In this document: positions 47,167-57,060 of the stretch, piece after piece | Numbering within the stretch: the first letter of the stretch is position 1 | Layout: every line of letters begins with the position of its first letter | NCBI GenBank assembly: GCA_022578965.1 | Contig: MU400523.1 | Location: 186,001 to 250,000 of the forward strand | Reading direction: 5' to 3' | Length of the DNA stretch: 64,000 nt | Source of the DNA: Xylaria sp. FL1777 | Lineage: Eukaryota; Ascomycota; Sordariomycetes; Xylariales; Xylariaceae | The notes under the pieces: generated by a model | The model's database searches: none | The model's input: only the letters and a program-made list of their open reading frames with translations | Told to the model about the DNA's origin: nothing | Translations under genes and position numbers: made by a program

Positions 47167-49957
47167 GGAGAAGGTGTTCGTCTAGACGGGAGTTAGACAA
47201 AGTGTTGTGGCAGCAGTCAGATCTCTTGTTCTCGAGAACGACTGATGCACGCGCGCAGCAGCAAGACCATGGCCTGGTCTCAATCTAGCTCGGTCTCCAT
47301 TACTTAATTATAATACTCGCTGACGTAGAAAGGGAAACAGTCTTAATGACATGCAAGGAAGCCTTAAATCGTCATATCATAGAAGCGAAAAATGAGGTTA
47401 TGAAGTGGTGCTTTCATTTTATCTTCGTTGTTTGTTTGTAGGCGCGCAGGGAACTCTGACAACACCTAAATGAGCCCCTCTAAATGGTTTAAACACATAT
47501 GCACCTAAGCACCATCTTTAGGAGAGCCTTCCAGTGCGTTGGCTAAGGTGGCTAAGGTACCTACAGTAGGGAGGTACCTCCTACCTCTACTGAGGTACAG
47601 TATCACGACAAATGACTGCAATTAAATGTTCATTCATCAAAGTCCACCTCGCGCCACTGGCTTTATATGCTAAAAAATCACCCGTCAACCGTCCTTTCCT
47701 ATTACAACCTTTCGATTCTACGAAATTGTTAAATTGGCCAGACTCGCTTGAAGCTTATAAGGACCTGAGTAGCCTATGAAGCCTCGTGTATGCGCATCAT
47801 TGTAATGATGAGATGCGTACTCTGCCATCTGCCAGGATAGTCTTCCCAATAGCCGTCCATCACAAACACAAATATCGCTTCTTTTCGCCTGTCACATCTG
47901 CACTCTTAAATTTAAGGAGCTTATAGTTAGCACGAGCATGCTGCCTGCATGGGTACGCATACATACACCATACCTAGGTGTATGCGTTTGTGCGGATGTG
48001 TTTTCAGAATGAGAGACACAAAACGATAAGTACCTACGTGAGGCCGCACAATAGATCTCAGTACAACTCGAACAGGTGGGGTTTCCATTGCTTTTAGCCT
48101 CAAGATCCGAGGTATTCAGATGCTCTCGTGCTGCCTAGTAGACCTAGTGAAGGGCAGACTTGGATCTCTTAAACCAATAGCCAAATCTAGATGGTTATGC
48201 TGTAAGAAGCGACGCAGTGGAGGCCATCCACCACTCTTTGAGAACTGATCTCAAACAGTATCATCACAAACTAATACTTGACCAAGGTGAGGAGTTTCAT
48301 TATTTATGTATAAGCTGTCGCAGGGCAAGCATATGACCACCGTGTCTTTGGCTGTAACGTACCAATATAAGGCCGAGAGGGCTGTCGAATGCCTAAGTTT
48401 CAGTCAACGTAAGTATGACAAGACATCCGACTAAACAATCCGGGGCTCTATTTATGCCTTGCTTCTGCCCTGTAACGCAACCTTATATGTAAATCTGTGA
48501 GACTGCAGACTATAACTATATTTGGACCTACTCCTGCTTCATAGTAATGAGTGTTGTCCCTATTGCAACCTCCTTCAACAGATAAGCATTTCATAGCATG
48601 TAGTTTATGATGCTGGCTGCAATTTCAGACCAAGCCCCTCCTCACTCAAAATTGCTACTCACTGATATCACTGAGCCTTATCAAGGCCGAAACAGAAAAG
48701 GGTATGCATATAAGTCCACGTCATATGATTCAAATGGCCATCAGTGAGCATCTCTTACCCTATGCATATGATTCTAGAGGGAAGCAAAACCAACTTGCTT
48801 GATACTACTATTCGACAATTCAATACACAAACAAGCTGTAGCGGTGCGAACAATGTCAATGGATTTCTTCCCAAGCCTCACCTTATAATAATAACAACAA
48901 TAACATATGTGTTCCGTTCCCGAGTTCTGAAAGAGGATATGTTTCGGGGCGTTCCTCCGAATTGTGACTCAAGTTTTAAGGGCAGAATTGAGGAAATTTC
49001 GGAGAGTTCTGCACCGGTCTGTTTAACTGGACAAGCGCTATCGACGGCGACGAGCGGTAACGTGGGGTGACCCTCTCTCAAACCCAAGCTTTGCATACGC
49101 GAGTCTTGCTCGTTCGATTCTAGTCGAAGTGGCCAGTCCATCATAGGTGTAGGTAATCTTGTTAAATTACTTAGAGTTCAAACCGATCTCGCTAATGCGT
49201 TTCACTACTCAGTTGTGCTGAATCGCTTGCTTGCCTACGTAATATGTATAGTAGGTAGACTCAGTATACTCTTATCCCGTAGGTTATTTGTAGGTAAGCG
49301 AGAAATGGCAGGGGTGTAGGTCGGACCGAGACTCGAGATCCAATCAAGCATGTCATTTCCGGTGCATTGGCAAGAGCGCGCGTTTGTTAGAGGCAGTCAT
49401 TGGGAAGCAGCCGTCCGAACAGCATAAAACATTCTAACCCTTAAGGGGCAAGGGCCAAATCCCAGCCATGAGTGAGAAAACAGACGGCCAGTCAGAAGCC
49501 GCCATTCATGGGCAACAGGGGGAGGCTTGAGCCGAGATAGACTTTGAGCCCCTCTTGGTAACCCCTGTCGGCCCCCTACTGAATAGAGAGGCACCCAACG
49601 ACCAGTTGTTCTGGCCTGACGAGATTCTCTTCCGGCGATTCTCTTTCATCCAGGAGGGAAAAACAGCCCAGACCTAGGTCTCCAATCGGCCACCGCCTGT
49701 TGAATCATTTTGGCGACAGCCACAATTGATAGGTGGAGAGGTCGCGTCGTTCAGCTTCACATCCCCCGCTTGGTACTTTTGGTACGGAGTGGTACCTATC
49801 GTCCAGAGGTTGTGTGTAGCCTCATTCCATTCGAGGGCCAGGTGGAGAAACCTGACAAGCATCGTGGACGGTCTGGCCCATCTACTGTACACATACCGGT
49901 ACCTAGGTACATCTAACGGCAGTGCCGGTATGTGTAAGTATGGAGGTAAGTACAACA
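47167..49957. other. Gene-free spacer between APC5 and the transposon
   Basis: About 2.8 kb. It starts with the APC5 promoter. A palindrome cluster is at 47555-47606. Frames at 48744-49070 and 49726-50037 lack family similarity and overlap repeat ends. No gene is supported. Confidence 0.5.
47555..47606. repeat. GGTACCT palindrome cluster upstream of APC5
   Basis: Three GGTACCT-type units and related GAGGTAC sequence within about 50 bp (AAGGTACCTACAGTAGGGAG, then GGTACCTCCTACC, then GAGGTAC). It belongs to the same family as the units in other spacers. Confidence 0.7.
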
Positions 49958-50014
49958 TATACCGTATTTACCCTAAAAAGACTGAATGGCAACCGTTGCT
50001 AAGATTGCTTGGCA
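49958..50014 (+). repeat. Left terminal inverted repeat, 57 bp
   Basis: Begins TATACCGTATTTACCC and ends GATTGCTTGGCA. It is identical over 57 of 57 bases to the reverse complement of 53605-53661. Confidence 0.95.
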
Positions 50015-50044
50015 TGCATAAAGAATTAATCATATAACGACAAT

Positions 50045-53000
50045 CTTGCTGTATTAAAAAAGCACTTATATAAGCAAATATTATATAAATCTGCTTGCTA
50101 GCAATAATATTAACGTTATTTAATTATCTAAAAGTTAGTATATATAAGCTTTAAACCTTTAAGCTAGCTATTTATTTAAGCACTTTAGCAATTAGCTAAA
50201 AAAGCTATAAATAGCTAAAAAATGCTATAATAGCTAAAAAATGTTATTATAGCTTAATTATAGCTAAAATAGCTATAAATAGCTAAAATAGCTAGTTTTT
50301 TAATTATAGCTAAAATAGCTTATAAATAACTAAACTATATAAAAATAGCTAAAATAGCTAAATTTTTTTATTGTAATTAAAATAGCCTAAAAATAGCTAA
50401 TTTGCTTAAATTTATAATAATATTAGCAATACTAGTTAATTTAGCTTATTAATTTAGCTTATTAATTTAATTTAGCTTATTTAAACTATTAATATAACTT
50501 AATAGCACTATTACTAATGCTTTTAGCTAAATAGCTAAGCTTAAAGCAAAAAAGTATTAAAAAAGCTAATTATACTTTTTTAAAGCTTATATAGCAAGTT
50601 TAAAAGCACTATTTTTAGCAAAAAAAAATAAAAGTATTATTATTTATAAAAAACTATTAAATTTTATTTAAACTAAACAAAATAAAGTAATATATATAGC
50701 TTACTAAAGCTTAGTTTTTTTTTAGTGCTTTTATTATTAAAAAAAGCTTTTATAAACTTTTTTTTTAAAAAGCTTTTGCTTATTTTAAAATTAGCAATAT
50801 TTAAACTATTTTAAAGTAATAAGCTAAATAAAAAACTATTTTTAATAGCTTTTTTTTTTAATTTAGCTTTTATTAACTTAAATTAAAAGCTATATTATAA
50901 AAGAAATTCTATAAAATATAAAAAAATCAAAAGTTAATAATTGTTAATTAGTTTAAATAAAAGTTAATAGCTACTTTTATAAACTTTTATTTTAATTATA
51001 GCTATATTTTTATATTTTTAAATAAATAATTTAAAAAGTTTTTATAATACTATTAAATTAACTATTATTAAGTTATTTATATATTTATTAAAGTGTTAAA
51101 AGAAATAATTAGTTATATAAACTAATTTTTATAGTTTATTTAAAAAGTTTTATAAAATAACTAATTATAAATAAATATAGCACTAATAAGTAATTTTATT
51201 AAAAATATTAGTTTTAAAAAGTTTTTTTACTGCTTAATTATTAATTTTAATAAAACTTTAATGCTATTTAAGTTTTTAATAAATTATATATATAATTATA
51301 AAAGCATTAAGTTAATATAAAAAAAGTTAAAAAAAAACAGCTAAAATAAACGCTAAGTAACGCTAATATTAGCTTTTATATTAAATAAGTTATACATAAA
51401 AAAATTAAAGCTTTTAATAATTTTTTATAATAAAGGCATAATAATTAGCAAAAAAAACATACTATATTACTAAAGTATTAATATAAAATTTAATAAAACA
51501 ACATATAATAATAAAAAGTTGTTTAAAAAATAAATTAAAGCTAACTTAGCTATTTATATTTAAAAAAAAAAATGTTTATTAGTTATTAATATAACTGCTT
51601 TTTATAAAACTTTATTAGTAAAAAAAGTGCTAAAAAACATTAATATAATAACTACAATAATTTTACTAGGTTTTATAGCTTATTTTTAATTGCTAAATAT
51701 AAAATTTAATAGCGCTTTTAAAGTATAAATAAAAAAAAAACTAAATTTATATTTTAAAAAGCTAAATAAAGCTAAAAACTTACTAAAAAAATAAACAATT
51801 AACTAAAAATAAGTAATAGCTATTTATATTATTAATAATGCATAAAAATAAACGTTTATACTAAAAAATCAAGCTTTAATTACTAAATTGTTTAAAAAAA
51901 CTAATATATTTATTTATTTAAATAGCTATAATAACTATAAAATTAATATAAAAAGCATTAATTAAAAGCAGTTATAATTAAATAACTAATATTTTTATTT
52001 ATTAAAACGTATTAATTTAAAGATTTTAAAAGCTATTGCAAATAATAAAATTAAGCTAATTAATATTTTTAAAGCTTTTAAAATGCTTTAAAATAGCTAT
52101 AAAAGCCTTAAAAACAAAATATTAAAAAAAATATATAGCTAACATAAGTTAAAAGTTAATAGCTTAAAAATAAAAATAATAAAGCAGTTAAAAAATAGCA
52201 ATACTATTAAATTTACTAATAATAATAATTTGCTTTACGTTATATTACTACTTTTATTAAGCATATAAATTAGCAAAGCTTTTATTTTGCTAAAAAATAA
52301 TAATAAACCTTTAGTTTTTATTTAATTTATATAGTAAAACTAAAAGCCTTATTTATAAACATGCTAACTATTTATAATAATTAAAATATATAAATAGTTT
52401 GCTAAATAATAATAATAATTTTATAGTTTTTACTTAAATTATATAATAAATTTAAAAGCTTTACTTATTAATATGCTAATTATTTATTTTTTATAGGCAA
52501 ATTTCTTTAAAAATAACTTAGCTATTATTATTAAAACTTCTATAAGCTAATTTATATGCAAAAATAATATATAAATGCTTTAATAAGCTTAAAAAGCATT
52601 ATTAAGTACTTTTAAATTTAAAATTAACTTTATTAACTAATTAAAAACTAATTAAAACTAGCTTATATATGCTTATGCTATTTATTTATTTTAATATTTT
52701 AGCATATAATATATATATTTTTTTTGTTTATTTTTTTTATTAATGCTAAATATTTAATAAGGTATAAAATAAAATCTTTAAAGTTTTACTTAAAGTTTTA
52801 CTTAAAGTTTTATATAAAATTACTAATAAAGTTATAAATAAAGTAGCTAATAAAGTAGCTAATAAAATAGCTAATAAAATAGCTAATAAAGTAGCTAATA
52901 AAGCTATTAATAAAGTACTTATAGCGTTAAAAACTAATATATTTAATAGATTTAAGAATATTTAGCATATATTTAATAAGCTTTAGCTTTTATATTAAAA

Positions 53001-53550
53001 GGCTAAGTAATATAATAACTTAATTTTAATATAACTATTTATTTTATGCTTTTATTAATAGTTTATATTTATAACATATATATAAATTAGTTATACTATT
53101 GCTACTATTTATATATTAGTGCTAAATATAATTTTAAGAGTTCTTTTATAATAATAAAAGTTATTTAGCATAATATATTTAAGTAATTTAAGATTTTAAT
53201 AGTTATAATAAGTTTAAATTTAAGTTTATAGCTTAAAATAATAAATATAAAAGTTAAAAGTTTTATTAGCTAAAAATAAAAAGCTTATAAAGTTAAACGC
53301 AGGTTTATTTATTAATATTTAATTAGCTACGCAATTTTAATGTAATTAAAAATACTTATAAACTAAAAAAACTAACACATTAACTTAATTTATAATTAAG
53401 TAATTATACTAATAAATTTATTAAAGTTATAAGCTAATTAAGTTTTTTAAAGTTTTTATATTAAATAAGTAAATATTACAGCATATATAATATAAAAAAT
53501 ATTAGAGTTTTACTAGTGTGCTATACTAACTTTATACTAAATAGGTATAA
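50045..53550. other. AT-rich, RIP-like interior of the transposon
   Basis: Nearly all A and T. The remaining C is mostly in GCT, ACT and GCA contexts. No coding frame. Low-complexity AGCTAAAA-type runs occur at 50190-50400. Confidence 0.85.
52780..52923 (+). repeat. 12-bp minisatellite, twelve units
   Basis: Twelve contiguous 12-bp units. Early units are AAAGTTTTACTT, and later ones are AAAGTAGCTAAT or AAAATAGCTAAT. There is a gradual change of unit along the array. It lies in the AT-rich transposon interior. Confidence 0.9.
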
Positions 53551-53604
53551 AACTTACGCTAGGGTAGTTAGAATAAGGTTAGCTACTAATGGCCAGTGCT
53601 CAAT

Positions 53605-53661
53605 TGCCAAGCAATCTTAGCAACGGTTGCCATTCAGTCTTTTTAGGGTAAATACGGTATA
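53605..53661 (-). repeat. Right terminal inverted repeat, 57 bp
   Basis: Begins TGCCAAGCAATCTTAG and ends TAAATACGGTATA. It is the exact reverse complement of the left TIR. Confidence 0.95.
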
Positions 53662-54957
53662 CGCAGTATGGTAGATAATTAAGTAGGCACCTACTATACA
53701 CTCGGCACCGGTATCTGGAACTAATGTAGGTACGAAAACCCGCAAACGCCACAGGGAGAGAGTACGTGTAAGCGGTTGTTTGTTTCTCCAGGGTATTAAT
53801 GTAGTGTATGTATCTTCATGTAGGTACATACGAGAACTCCTTCATACGCCCGTCATCTATTGTGGGTACCGACATACGAGTACATACCTGCACTACAAGC
53901 TTGCTGGCCAGGGGCGTGTTAGCCTAGCGCTACTCGCAGTTGGTCAATGAACTGCTTGCTTTTCTCATAAATGCTATTCCCCCTTCTCCCGTGCATTTCT
54001 TACGGGACTTCATTTGAGAGATGGTTGTCATTCTCTTTGCATACGCATACCGGTATTCTTTCTCTTTTTTTGTCCTTCGGCTCTTGACGAGCTGATATTC
54101 AATCACTATCCTCGTTCCCTGCAACTGGGTCCTGCAACGAGCTGCTGCCATTGGGAACAAACACAACACTCACTTATCGTCATCTGCACGATCTACCGAA
54201 AATCACAATTTGCCTGGACAACGCGAGACGTGTACATGTACCTGGGAAACAGTCCAGTAGAGAAGCAATCCACCTAGCCAGTAACTTGCGCATTCAACCT
54301 CTTTTTGTGTAGCGGCTAGGCGCGCTTCTGCCGTCTTTCACGGCCCCCGCCTTCAAATCAGCATTTCTCGGTTTGTTTCCCGGGTCACCAGTTGCTTGGA
54401 ATTGTCCAGTACAACATCAATAACCGCTTGTTCACCCTCAACCACGACACCAAGCACAATCAACCAACACCCACGACCTCTGCGTGGGAGCAAAATTGTC
54501 ACGCCCAATTTCTTCCGCCTCAGAACCCACGCTTGCTTTCTGTTCTCGGATTATCTGGTCTTCGGGCGGTGTACTAAGCCTCCGATACCTAATCTCACCC
54601 ACGGCAACAAAGAGCACCAAGTGAGGGCTTCTTGAATTCTAAGTCGTAGACATATCGAAAGACAGACCGACCACGCCCAGTGTTGGACACCACGCCCAGT
54701 GTTGGAAAAAACAAAGCCCTGCTAGAGTTCACACAAAGGCTCTCCTCACTTCTCCTTTACCACTCTTTGTCTTCTAAACAATGCACTTATGACGAGCCCT
54801 CGTTAATGAAACAGCCTTCTTTCAGCGAGCCCCAGTTCATTTACTATAGATTTCCTCTGATTTCCCCCATTTCTCACTCGGTTAAGATAACTGGATCATC
54901 CTTTCACTTATGCGCAGAGTCAGACATCCCCTCAGACTGTACTCAGATCAGAAGACA
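53662..54957. promoter_or_regulatory. Spacer and promoter upstream of ferric reductase
   Basis: About 1.3 kb, no supported gene. It contains an 18/17-bp direct repeat at 54670-54706 and further GGTAC-type units near 53680-53830. Pyrimidine-rich sequence precedes the reductase start. Confidence 0.5.
54670..54706 (+). repeat. Direct repeat CCACGCCCAGTGTTGGA, two copies
   Basis: Two copies of the same 17 bp (54671-54687 and 54690-54706), separated by two bases, about 250 bp upstream of the reductase start. Confidence 0.9.
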
Positions 54958-56850
54958 ATGTCATTAATGCGGCGCCGGATCGCTGCCTTCGGATCATTAA
55001 CACCGTCGCCGATACTTGCTCTTCGAGACATGGATACCACAACAACACAAGCTGAAGAGGCCGCTGGTGCGGCTACCACGATTGCCCCTTATGCTACCGG
55101 TCTAGCAGGTGTCGACCAGCCGGTGAACTACATATTCAGGGATTCTCTATGGTGGTCATTAGGTATACTTGCATTAATTGTTCTCTCCGTGAGGCTTCTG
55201 GAAATAGGGTGGACCAAATTACGGCATGTCTCTGCTATGTCGCTGGCAGCAGACCAGCAAGGATACTGGAAGTCATCACAGTGGAGTCGGATGCCCAGTC
55301 TGAAGAAACATCTCATTTACGCCCCTCTCTGGCGGAAGCGTCACAATCGAGAAATTCGATTATCTTCAGCCATCAGTATCGGAACCTTACCCTCCCGTCT
55401 CCATTTCGTCATTCTCAGTCTTTACCTGCTTAGCAACATCGCCTACATGTTCTACTTGCACTGGTTCCAATCTAACCGATACGCCTTGGCCGCTGAAATT
55501 CGAGGTCGCTCAGGGACTCTCGCGGTAGTCAACATGGTACCTTTAATTATCCTGGCGGGACGAAATAATCCTCTCATACCACTCCTACAGGTTAGCTTCG
55601 ATACCTATAATCTCCTACATCGTTGGATGGGCCGGATGGTTGTGTTGGAGGCTCTAGTCCATACGATTGCCTGGGCCTATGTTGAAGTTGCGGCTGCAGG
55701 ATGGAGCAGCGTCAATGAGAAAATCCTACATGATTCCTTCATTGCCTCTGGTACCAGTGGCACCATTGCCCTACTAATCCTCTTCTTCTTGTCCTTTTCC
55801 CCAGTCCGCCATGCCTTTTATGAGACGTTTCTGAATGTCCACATCATTCTCGCTTTCATCATCTTCGCCACGACGCTCGTTCACTGTACCTCGGCTGCAC
55901 TCCCCGGCGGTTTACCTCAACTCCCATATATGATCGCCATATTCGCGCTTTGGTTCCTCGAACGGCTTGCTCGCATGTTTCGCCTCGCCTACAATAATTG
56001 GTCATCTCAACGTGGTTTTACCGAAGCGGTAATAGAGCCCATGCCAGGCGACTGCACTCGTGTTACAATGCATCTGCCTCGGTATCTTGACGTCGCGCCA
56101 GGTACTCATGCCTACATTCGCTTCATGGGAATCAATCCTTGGGAGAATCATCCTTTTTCCATCGCGTGGATTGAGCACCATCCAGATCGAGCAGACGAGA
56201 CGCTAGTTAAGGAGGGAAGTTACAGCAACAGCGCCCTTCATAGAGGTACAACATCTGTTTCGTTCATCATCGGCGCACAGACCGGCTTCACGCGACAATT
56301 GTTCGATAAGGCAAGCAAAAGCGGAGCTCATTCGATACGACTGAAGGCTGCTATGGAGGGTCCGTACTCTGGACATCATTCTCTCGATTCGTACGGCCAC
56401 GCTGTGCTCTTTGCCGGCTCGACAGGTATCACCCATCAACTTTCATACCTAAAGCCTCTAATACAGGGTTTCAATGACGGAACCATCGCCACAAGGCGGG
56501 TCACCCTGGTATGGATCATGCGTGATACGGAAGCGTTGGAGTGGGTACGCCCATGGATGGATGAGGTGTTGCGTATGCCGAGACGCCGAGATATTCTGAA
56601 CATCCGACTCTTCGTCACGCGACCAAAGAATTCGAAAGAGATCGTTTCTGGTTCCAACACCGTCCAGATGTTTCCAGGTCGACCCAGCATATCAACCATC
56701 CTGCAGAGGGAAGCGGAACAGCAGGTTGGCGCAATGGTGGTCACTGTATGCGGGCCCGGCGCGCTTGCCGACGACGTACGACAAGCTGTCCGAGAGGTGC
56801 AAAGTACCGGAAACGTTATTTCACTAAAAGAAGAGAGCTTCTGTTGGTGA
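54958..56850 (+). CDS. FRE-family ferric/cupric-chelate reductase
   Basis: Plasma-membrane (or vacuolar) flavocytochrome that uses NADPH to reduce chelated Fe(III) or Cu(II) for uptake. Single exon; 630 residues from the ATG at 54958 (ACAATGTC context). The frame also offers ATGs at 54910 and 55030. About seven membrane segments. Heme histidine pairs are LLHRWMGRMVVLEALVHTIA and NVHIILAFIIFATTLVHC (H-x13-H twice). The FAD site is HPFSIAW, preceded by GTHAYIRF. The NADPH site is EGPYSGHHSL with LFAGSTGITHQLSYL. Near the end are CGPGALADDVR and the typical terminal EESFCW. All key residues are present. The frame is intact although the gene is sandwiched between two RIP-degraded blocks; the stop is only 4 bp from the start of a possible LTR. 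Confidence 0.93.
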   Translation: MSLMRRRIAAFGSLTPSPILALRDMDTTTTQAEEAAGAATTIAPYATGLAGVDQPVNYIFRDSLWWSLGILALIVLSVRLLEIGWTKLRHVSAMSLAADQQGYWKSSQWSRMPSLKKHLIYAPLWRKRHNREIRLSSAISIGTLPSRLHFVILSLYLLSNIAYMFYLHWFQSNRYALAAEIRGRSGTLAVVNMVPLIILAGRNNPLIPLLQVSFDTYNLLHRWMGRMVVLEALVHTIAWAYVEVAAAGWSSVNEKILHDSFIASGTSGTIALLILFFLSFSPVRHAFYETFLNVHIILAFIIFATTLVHCTSAALPGGLPQLPYMIAIFALWFLERLARMFRLAYNNWSSQRGFTEAVIEPMPGDCTRVTMHLPRYLDVAPGTHAYIRFMGINPWENHPFSIAWIEHHPDRADETLVKEGSYSNSALHRGTTSVSFIIGAQTGFTRQLFDKASKSGAHSIRLKAAMEGPYSGHHSLDSYGHAVLFAGSTGITHQLSYLKPLIQGFNDGTIATRRVTLVWIMRDTEALEWVRPWMDEVLRMPRRRDILNIRLFVTRPKNSKEIVSGSNTVQMFPGRPSISTILQREAEQQVGAMVVTVCGPGALADDVRQAVREVQSTGNVISLKEESFCW

Positions 56851-56854
56851 AATT

Positions 56855-57060
56855 TGTTACGGGGTGACCCCTAGTAGTGATACAAGAGGTTATGTACTAT
56901 TACCAGGTAACACACATATAGGTTGGGGTAATAACTCTGTTGTAGCCTACAGAGCTAATTACGTATTAGAGAAAGGGATACTTATATACATGTAGTAGTC
57001 TTGTAATAGCACTTCTCTCTTCATATTTTATTTGTTCCGAATAGGTATAATTAATGATAT
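56855..57060 (+). repeat. Possible LTR start (TGTTACGGGGTGACCCC)
   Basis: Starts with TG and the inverted GGGGTGACCCC, a form I associate with fungal LTR retrotransposon ends. About 200 bp of normal composition then passes into the AT-rich block. No matching second LTR, primer-binding site or target duplication can be seen in the window, so this is tentative. Confidence 0.35.

Larger units (their letters stand above)
49958..53661. mobile_element. RIP-degraded DNA transposon with 57-bp perfect TIRs
   Basis: The ends are exact inverted copies of 57 bp (49958-50014 and 53605-53661). Both ends carry TATACCG/CGGTATA, so the element can be read as TACCG... flanked by a TA target duplication, as in Tc1/mariner-type elements. 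The element is about 3.7 kb. The interior, from about 50045 to 53550, is extremely AT-rich with no open frame, so any transposase has been destroyed. The TIRs themselves have ordinary base composition. Family assignment rests only on the TA and the TIRs. Confidence 0.88.

Noticed and set aside
49057..49140. tRNA-like piece with GTTCGATTC and a GGGGTGACCC similar to the possible LTR start
   Set aside because: No acceptor stem or anticodon arm can be folded around the T-loop-like sequence, and the LTR-like match is too short.
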